Shown here: positions 57,481 through 64,000 of the stretch, one piece after another
Numbering within the stretch: position 1 is the first letter of the stretch
Layout of the letters: each line of letters starts with the position of its first letter
Source of the DNA: Nephrocerus scutellatus
Taxonomy: Eukaryota > Arthropoda > Insecta > Diptera > Pipunculidae
Reading direction: 5' to 3'
Assembly (NCBI GenBank): GCA_947095585.1
Contig: OX352764.1
Location: 10,463,001 to 10,527,000 of the forward strand
DNA length: 64,000 nt
Notes under the pieces: model-generated
The model's database searches: none
Told to the model about the DNA's origin: nothing
The model's input: only the letters and a program-made list of their open reading frames with translations
Position numbers and translations under genes: made by a program

Positions 57481-59378
57481 GGCCCTTATACCACAACTAC
57501 TCGTATACGTCAACAATATGATAATGTGTCCAAACAGGGGCGTGTAATAGAGCATTCTACAACAATCTACAATTAAGACTTTGTGGATGGGCGGTGATTG
57601 ACGGTACAAACTCAATCCACGTTAGAAAATCTGGTATCCTCGTACCACAGCCTAATTTCTGCTTTGTATGAATTCCTGGAGAGACAGAGAGAGACACAGT
57701 ACTTGCTAGTACATAGAATGTCTAGAACGGGCACTGTCTTCGTATGTATCGTATGGCTAGGAAAGCAGGGTTCGTCCCACTCAAAGAATGATGTTATCCT
57801 TAAGGGTAACTTTTCAGATTTTGTTCGTAACTAAGTTTTCGGATGTTTGCAGAAAGAGAAAAGGTATAGGAGGAATTATCACGATTTATAAAAAATTTCA
57901 TTTACTTGGTAAAGTCGCACATTTTACAAAATCCTTAATCATCACATTTTTTACCCCAAGGTGTGATACGTGAAAAAACACAGCATAACTTCACGGCAAT
58001 CAAAAGTGTGATACACGTTTTGTCGCTTTCCATTTTCTACCACCCAAACCTCGGAAGTTGTCTCGCACTGATAGGTGCTTCACCTGAGCTACTGCTTCCA
58101 TATCCAACGTGAAATTTCCTTCAGTAAACAACCTGTCAAATGCTTCCTTTCGTTAGCTTATCACGTAACAAGACACAACACATCTCCATGCCAGCAGCTG
58201 ACAACGCAAACACCATTTAGACATGAAAAATGCGTGTCTAATGTTTTTGCACTCGCTTCGTAGTTGATCATCACCACTATCGTACGTATGTGCGAGTGGT
58301 AGTTAAAAACGCATTTTTCTGCCGCCATAACAATAGCAATTATGGTCGTAAATATTCATATGGTGATTTACACTCAATAGAAGCAAAAGTGCTTTAACGA
58401 TGATCGAACAGACGGACGAACGGATGGACGAATGCTCCACGCGCTACACGTCTAATTATAACTTCTAAGTTTGCTAAGCTACTGGTACAAGTTTACATGA
58501 TGGACGACGTGTACTTTGGAAAATTTGATTTTATTTTAAAAGCCACCACCACTACATGTATCGCCTTGTTAATGAAATGACTTCAGTAAATCGACGAAAT
58601 GCATTTCTTAAATGGGAAGTTTCTGTAGAATGACATACTTGATACGTCGTGTGCTGTAATGAATGTTGGAGGAGATAACGAGTTGACTTATCAGGGTATT
58701 TTAATTTGGAGGCAAATACCAACCAGTTAATCAGGCATTGCCATTTGAGACCGTTAAGCATACCCAGGTGGCGTTGGAATATCATATCACCAGAGGGGAG
58801 TTTTTTTTTTCAACTCTATGCATACTGATGGAGCTTCGTTGCTTGTTAAATGGATTTTAATAGCTGAGTGCTTGTAGTCTAATTAGCTTTTATAAACCAT
58901 CGATAATAAGCCATTAAAGACGCTCTGGTATTTAGAAAATCTTCCATAAGAAAGAAAGAGACATGACTTTGGCTTTATCATTCGGTTTGTAGGTTGTGCC
59001 TAGCTTCTGAAGGTGACACACAGAAATTTTTGTCTCTAAAAAGTGAATGTAAATGAATTTAAACGGAATATTGCAGAGCATATTGTAATTTATTATATCA
59101 TATATTGATTACATTTTAGGAAGTTATTTCATTCCAAAGAGCTGCATTTTTGTATTTTTGCCCCCCAATAGGGGTCATGTGTGCACTTCAATTGTAATTT
59201 TTTTCTCTGCAGTTTGTATAAATGTGAGGTTCCCTGGTGGAACGACCATCTGTCTAAGCTTAGCAAGAAAGTTAGAAATCTCATCAACTCTGCTAAACGT
59301 ACGCGGAGTTGGGACGAATATAGGTTCGCCCTTGCGGAGTAGAACTCTGAATTAAGACAATTCAAACGTGACACATGG

Positions 59379-59631
59379 TGGGCGCCGTTGCTCAATGGAT
59401 AAGTGCATGGACTTCTGAGTAGGAGGATCGTTGTTTGAATCCCAGTAGCACCAAAAGTATTTTTCACGGCCTCGCGAATGTCTGACAAACTTGTCACGGA
59501 AAGCTTTTCAATTCGCTGTTCGGATACGGCATTAAATTGCAGGACCCTTCCAGTTGTGTGCAAAAATATACATGCACGACACAAATGGTCGCGAGAGGCT
59601 AGGCCTTGGACCATGGAATATTATTACTATT
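59379..59631 (+). mobile_element. tRNA-derived SINE with 15-bp target-site duplication
   Basis: The 253-bp unit has a tRNA-like head with an A box (tgctcaatgg, 59389-59398) and a B box (gtttgaatccc, 59433-59443). The tRNA-unrelated body is shared with the two other copies, and it ends aatattattactatt. Flanking repeats aaacgtgacacatgg (59364-59378) and aaacgtgtcacatgg (59632-59646) differ at one of 15 bases. The best-defined copy. Confidence 0.9.
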
Positions 59632-60325
59632 AAACGTGTCACATGGGGAAATGCTGCGAAAACATTGTCGAAATGCCAGTAGCAAATGGTCTGTAGGATA
59701 AATAGTTTATCCGGTAAAATCTTCACTCCAGATAAGGTTAAATGAGCAGTAGGCGCTTTCCAACCTTTCAATGCTCCCGCCGGTGGTGGGATCTTTCCAG
59801 CGCTTCTACAAAAGGCAATCGGTCTCATTGCTTTATTTAGAGCCAGGTACAACTGGGGGCACATTCCTACTATCAGGAGACGAGTAAATGTGATATTTAT
59901 ACCCGAACAAGTAAATAGGGCTGGTGAGCTGCCTAAATCATACAGACCTATAACCCTAACATCATTCGTCCTCAATACCATGGTGAGACTCATTGGTGTT
60001 CATACTGGAGGCCGGTTAGAATTATCTACCCCTCTGGCAGTCAAATCAGTTTGCGAAGAGGAAAGGCAAAAGCACAGAAGGTGCCCTTCTTTGTTAAGAA
60101 GATAGAAGATAGACTTTTCATTGGAAGAAAGTGGCCCTGTGTGCCTTCCTCGAAATCCTTCCTCGCTATCGATAACACTGGCTATGACTCTATTGCAAGC
60201 ATTCGATAAGGGCCATGCTCGGAAGTCGAGATATTATTTCCTCCTCGGGAGGAGGGTCTGTGTCTGTGACTGCAGTTAAGGGATATCCCCAAGGAGGTGT
60301 GCTTTCGCACCTTCTATGGTCTAGT

Positions 60326-60507
60326 TTTCCAAAAGGAAGCCGCCGAGTTGGCCGTCCTAGCAAGACATGGAAAAGGACAATAGAAGAGGAAGCAAGATCC
60401 CAGGAGACCGAATGGCGTCTCTTGAAACCTCAGGCGTTAAATCGAGTTCGTTGGCGGGCGTTTGTAGAAGCCCTATGCTCCCCCGCTGAGTAAAGGAAAG
60501 AAAGCAG
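60326..60507 (+). mobile_element. Nested LINE 3' fragment with AAAG tail
   Basis: It encodes KGSRRVGRPSKTWKRTIEEE, ETEWRLLKPQALNRVRWRAF and VEALCSPAE, then taaaggaaagaaag. This is the same C-terminus and tail as the element at 38707-39350. It interrupts the host LINE's GGVLSHLLWS motif, which resumes as SDNLLVDLHRLGY. Flanks atggtctagt (60316-60325) and atggtcactagt (60508-60519) are probably the target duplication with a 2-base change. Confidence 0.88.
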
Positions 60508-63500
60508 ATGGTCACTAGTCAGTGACAATCTTCTAGTCGATCTTCACAGATTAGGCTACATCGCCATTGGTTATGCGGAAGATTTGGCGATTTTTATAAG
60601 TGGTAAGCACTGTACAACTATCACTATTGTCATGCAAGGTGCTTTACTACATGTTTTAGAATGGTTCATCAGAGAAGGACTTTCCATCAATCCTTAAAAA
60701 ACCGTTCTAGTACCTTTCACGAAAAGAAGACTGGTCGATTTTGGACCTATCATTATCAAAGGCACCACGTTAGACTATTCTAGTGAGGATAAATATCCTT
60801 AATAAACGGCTAAGCTGGAATTCTTAAATTAAGTCCACCATCGATCGCGCCACTAAAGCCTTGTGGGCCAGTAGACGCCTCGACGGCAGAACTTGGGGTC
60901 TAAATCCTAAAATGGTATATTAGATGAACACAATGATGGTGAGACATGTTATCACGTACGTGGCCATCGTTTGATTGAACGGACAACGTCAACTCAGAAG
61001 CTACAAAGAATTGCCTGTCTAGGTATAATGGGAGCCGTGCGCACCTGTCGTACGACAGCACTAGAAGTTACAACAGCTTTCACTCCTCCAAATCTTCATT
61101 AATAGCTACTAGATGCGCTATTAAGCTGCAACTAGAATAAGGGTACAACTCGGGTGACATGTCCTGACTGAGACATGTTCTGCACAATCCCCGACATTAT
61201 AGTCGGCACTGTTTCGGAAGGAAATTCGAGGTAGAAATATTGGACCGGGTAAACTGGTGCAATGGTGGGCCGGGACTGGACACTAGAGGTCTGGTCTGGT
61301 TCACAGATAGATCGTAGATGGAAACTGTAGTTGGAGCTGGTGTCTTTGGAGCCAACATCAAAGACTTAGGAAGCTGGTGAGTTTTCTAACAGGTCACCTT
61401 AACAAAATTGGTGTGGACTCAGAGACAGAATGTAGGTTTTGCTCGGAATATGAAGTGTCATCCGGGCACATTCTTTGTGAATGCTCGGTATTACTACGGT
61501 TAAGAAGACGTATCTTTTACAAGGAAAACACCGGACAGCGAAGTTGAGAAATTCTGCCACTAAGGATTTACTATCGTTCATTATGGAGGTAGTACGTCTG
61601 TTAAAATAAATACACCCTAAGATACAATAGATCTTTCAGGTCGCAGTGTCTACCATATGGGCTAGGGCCTTCACGAATTGCGAACTATTTAGTATTCCAA
61701 TTATTCCAGACCCTTCAACAATATTTTCTGGCGAAATTAAAAATAATTTTTTTAATTATTAACTTGTCGCACACTATCATACTATTGTAATAAAACAAAA
61801 TATTAGCATCTACAAGGTGCACCAAATGAGTTACTTTTAAGTATCGAACTGAAGATAATTAAAATCAGGAACTATAGCACATAAATAGAATTATATGAGT
61901 GTGAACATGTGCGCGAGTGGACTTTCTTTGGGAATTTCGAACGATGACAAAAGCGATTGACCTGCGCTGATATTTGGAATTTAAATCTTTGACAACTAAG
62001 ATATAAATTAATAAAAACCTTTATTATTATAACTTTCCTTGGGAAAATTTTCAAATTCCCGAACGCAAAGTGACTTTTTTTCTGTCATGTGTATGTGTGA
62101 AGGGCAAAGGACACGGCTGAACCATGTGCATTGCACTTTGCGGCGCGCGGTAAAAACATTGTGTATATTTATGAGAGACGTTTTACATTTTTACGATTAT
62201 TGCACGACAATTTGCCAGTTACCTGTGAATGCAAAAAGTACACATCCAAATGCAAATAACACATTGTTGACGTCCTCTTGGGAAATACCTGCAGAAGTGA
62301 AGTTGCACCGGCAGTTGATGCTGTACCTGCACAGCATCGCGCCTTCTAACTTTACTGGTGGCACTCTGACACGTTTCACTTGTTTTGTTGTTACTTTAGT
62401 CAGACAAACAATGCAGGAAGGGAGGAAAAAACTTTACTCTAACAAATAATGTGAGGATTTTCCCACTTGGCCAACGAGCACAATGAGAAAACATTCAAAG
62501 GGAACAACAAGAATTTTAAGGCATTTGCATACAATCGAGAGAATGGGAATAATAGTCAGGTGGACAGACAGACAGAGAGACTGTGATGGCTTCTCTGTTT
62601 CTGTGTATTGCTAATTTCAGCACATATGCTGTACATATACTATACAGGTTGCTTGTACTGCTATTGTTTTATGTCATTGCTGCTTGGTTGTTTTTTTTTT
62701 GTGAACAACATTCTTTTCCACTTGGTTAGAGGCTAAATTTGAGCTGCACGAACCGCGAATGTATGGGAATTCCAAAATGTACCTTGTATTTCCAAATATT
62801 CCAAGTTTGGTTCGGTGCAGTTGCACGTCGTTTTCTACACAAAATGCAATCAGGTGCGCGTGCGAATGCAGCTTGTCTCCCCCCATTTTTGGCAACAATT
62901 GTGTGGAGGAAACTTTCGTCATTCTGTATACTGTTTGACATTGTGTGATGTGAGGAATCACCGACCACAATGGTTACAGTAGTTGCAGCTCATAAATTAG
63001 AAAAAAAAACAACAACAACACATTACGTAAGGTTTCTCCTCTCATTCCAAGTATTTTAATTTTGCAACCTCGATTCCTCCATTTGTAATTGCAACATGCA
63101 ACACTCAATTGCAATGTACTGTCTGTGAGATCATTTGTTTCTTTTTTCGCTAATTGTGCACAATGATCACACCACTATTGCCTCTTTGCAGACTCAACAA
63201 TGCAAAATTTCACTTACTGTGTGTACGTCCAGTGGGCTTGGAATGGACACTTGAAGCCACACATCACGTTAATTTCTTTACCCACCCACTACCCACCAAG
63301 TGCACTCCGTCTTTCTGGCGTCTTTACACGAGCGTTTTCGTATCAATTTCGGATGCAGGAATGCATTGCGCTGCGCCTCATTATGCATTCGTTGGTTGTA
63401 TTGTAGACGCACATCCGCTGGTACGTGCATTAATTCAACTGAACAACGAAAATTTTGTTCGCAAAATTTCCTTTTTGCTTGACGGTCTGTGGTGTGTGTT

Positions 63501-64000
63501 TGCATCAATGTGTACAAAATGTTCTAATTACGATATTTTCGTTGCTGCGATGCTGGCATCCGATGGGCACCTACTCATGATTGTGGGTCAAATCGATTGA
63601 AGTGCTGTCGAATTCTATGTCGAAATTGAGAGCAGGCATACATACAATACGAATAACACCCGCAGCACAGAACAAAGTGACTTTGAAGTGCATGCTGAGA
63701 TTTTTGTTTCCCCATCCAAAAGGAGGAGTTGGAATTTTATCTAAAGCGGAAGGTAAAATGGATATTGAGGGTTCTTGAGATGACATTTCAATTAAGCAGC
63801 TTGTCTTTTTTTCACTAACACTGACAATTTAGGTAAAATTCAAGTCAAGTTTATAAGAACCGTAATGTAATCATCCCCCATAAGCTTTTCAGTAAAGTTA
63901 TCCAAGCTAAAGCGTTTCAAGCGTTTCCGTGGAGTCCATTTGAATGCTGCTGTATTCCATTACTAATGGCACTAGTGGTGATTTAACCCGAAATAAATAA

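Larger units (their letters stand above)
59180..61620 (+). mobile_element. Long decayed R1/jockey-like LINE with two nested insertions
   Basis: From 59190 the plus strand reads EVPWWNDHLSKL-like and WDEYRFALAE-like pre-RT pieces. RT follows: SYRPITLTSFVLNTMVRLIG (about 59940-60000), GYPQGGVLSHLLWS (about 60282-60323), GYAEDLAIFISGKH (about 60570-60610) and GLSINP-KTVLVPFTKRR. RNase H remnants lie around 61285-61330, and the end is CRFCSEYEVSSGHILCECSV (about 61432-61490). It is interrupted by a SINE (59379-59631) and by a 3' piece of another LINE (60326-60507). Confidence 0.8.
54655..64000 (-). other. Upstream intron or 5' flank of the MTUS-like gene
   Basis: No exon with the required phase could be recognised here. 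LINE and SINE remnants occupy much of 55.5-61.6 kb. In 54660-55570, 57500-59170 and 61620-64000 I see only AT-rich sequence and unconserved short frames. The longest is a 148-codon frame at 63154-63600 without recognisable motifs. Confidence 0.45.

Noticed and set aside
59379..59450. tRNA-like sequence with A and B boxes
   Set aside because: The acceptor stem does not close as a functional tRNA, and the same head plus body occurs in two other copies, so it is a SINE.
62039..62449. 136-codon plus-strand frame
   Set aside because: Cys/Thr-rich random-looking translation, no family resemblance and no start context worth noting.
63154..63600. 148-codon plus-strand open frame
   Set aside because: No recognisable motif, unusual composition and overlapping frames on both strands; nothing supports coding.
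63571..63786. Minus-strand frame starting MSSQEPSISILPSALDK as a possible upstream MTUS-like exon
   Set aside because: It looks mildly protein-like, but no splice donor with the needed phase was found after the first part.

Overview
The window is nuclear DNA of a fly, most likely a tephritid fruit fly. Three intron-bearing insect genes on the minus strand sit in AT-rich sequence packed with decayed non-LTR retrotransposons and Tc1/mariner elements. The tephritid suggestion rests on inference: the best-preserved transposon is a DD41D mariner, a group known from Ceratitis rosa and other tephritids, and the gene sequences are fly-like without matching Drosophila closely. No bacterial-type operon, rRNA gene, functional tRNA gene or CRISPR array is present.

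Layout, left to right. 1-13092 is the 5' part of nompC (TRPN mechanotransduction channel). Coding exon 1 is at 12691-13092 and exon 2 (first ankyrin repeat) at 7667-7768; the rest of the gene lies beyond the left edge. Its introns hold old LINE copies. 13093-19500 is intergenic, with a 9-12 bp minisatellite, LINE remnants and a 1305-bp DD41D mariner that still has an open transposase frame, matching ends and TA target duplications. 19775-24387 is a complete four-exon ACSF2-like mitochondrial acyl-CoA synthetase (597 aa), including a 30-residue targeting-peptide exon. Its first intron holds a threefold 256-bp palindromic repeat and a dead LINE. 24388-32300 is intergenic, with MITE-like and mariner fragments and LINE pieces.

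33624-54654 holds the last five exons found of a microtubule-associated tumour suppressor (MTUS/ATIP-family) gene. They are coiled-coil coding exons at 35.0-36.1 kb, a Ser/His-rich last exon, and two exons at 53.96-54.65 kb separated from the rest by a 17.9-kb intron. That intron contains a 5'-truncated LINE with a 14-bp target-site duplication, 113-bp tandem repeats, a mariner interrupted by both a LINE and a SINE, a Tigger-like fragment, and a mariner interrupted by a 913-bp unidentified insert with perfect 15-bp target-site duplications. 54655-64000 is probably upstream intron or 5' flank of this gene. It holds R1-like LINE remnants, two copies of a tRNA-derived SINE and a nested LINE 3' fragment.

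The three genes have no evident functional link: a sensory channel, a mitochondrial fatty-acid-activating enzyme and a microtubule-associated protein. Exon joins were derived from splice consensus plus reading-phase agreement and family conservation. Transposon calls rest on translated motifs and visible termini. No database search was possible.
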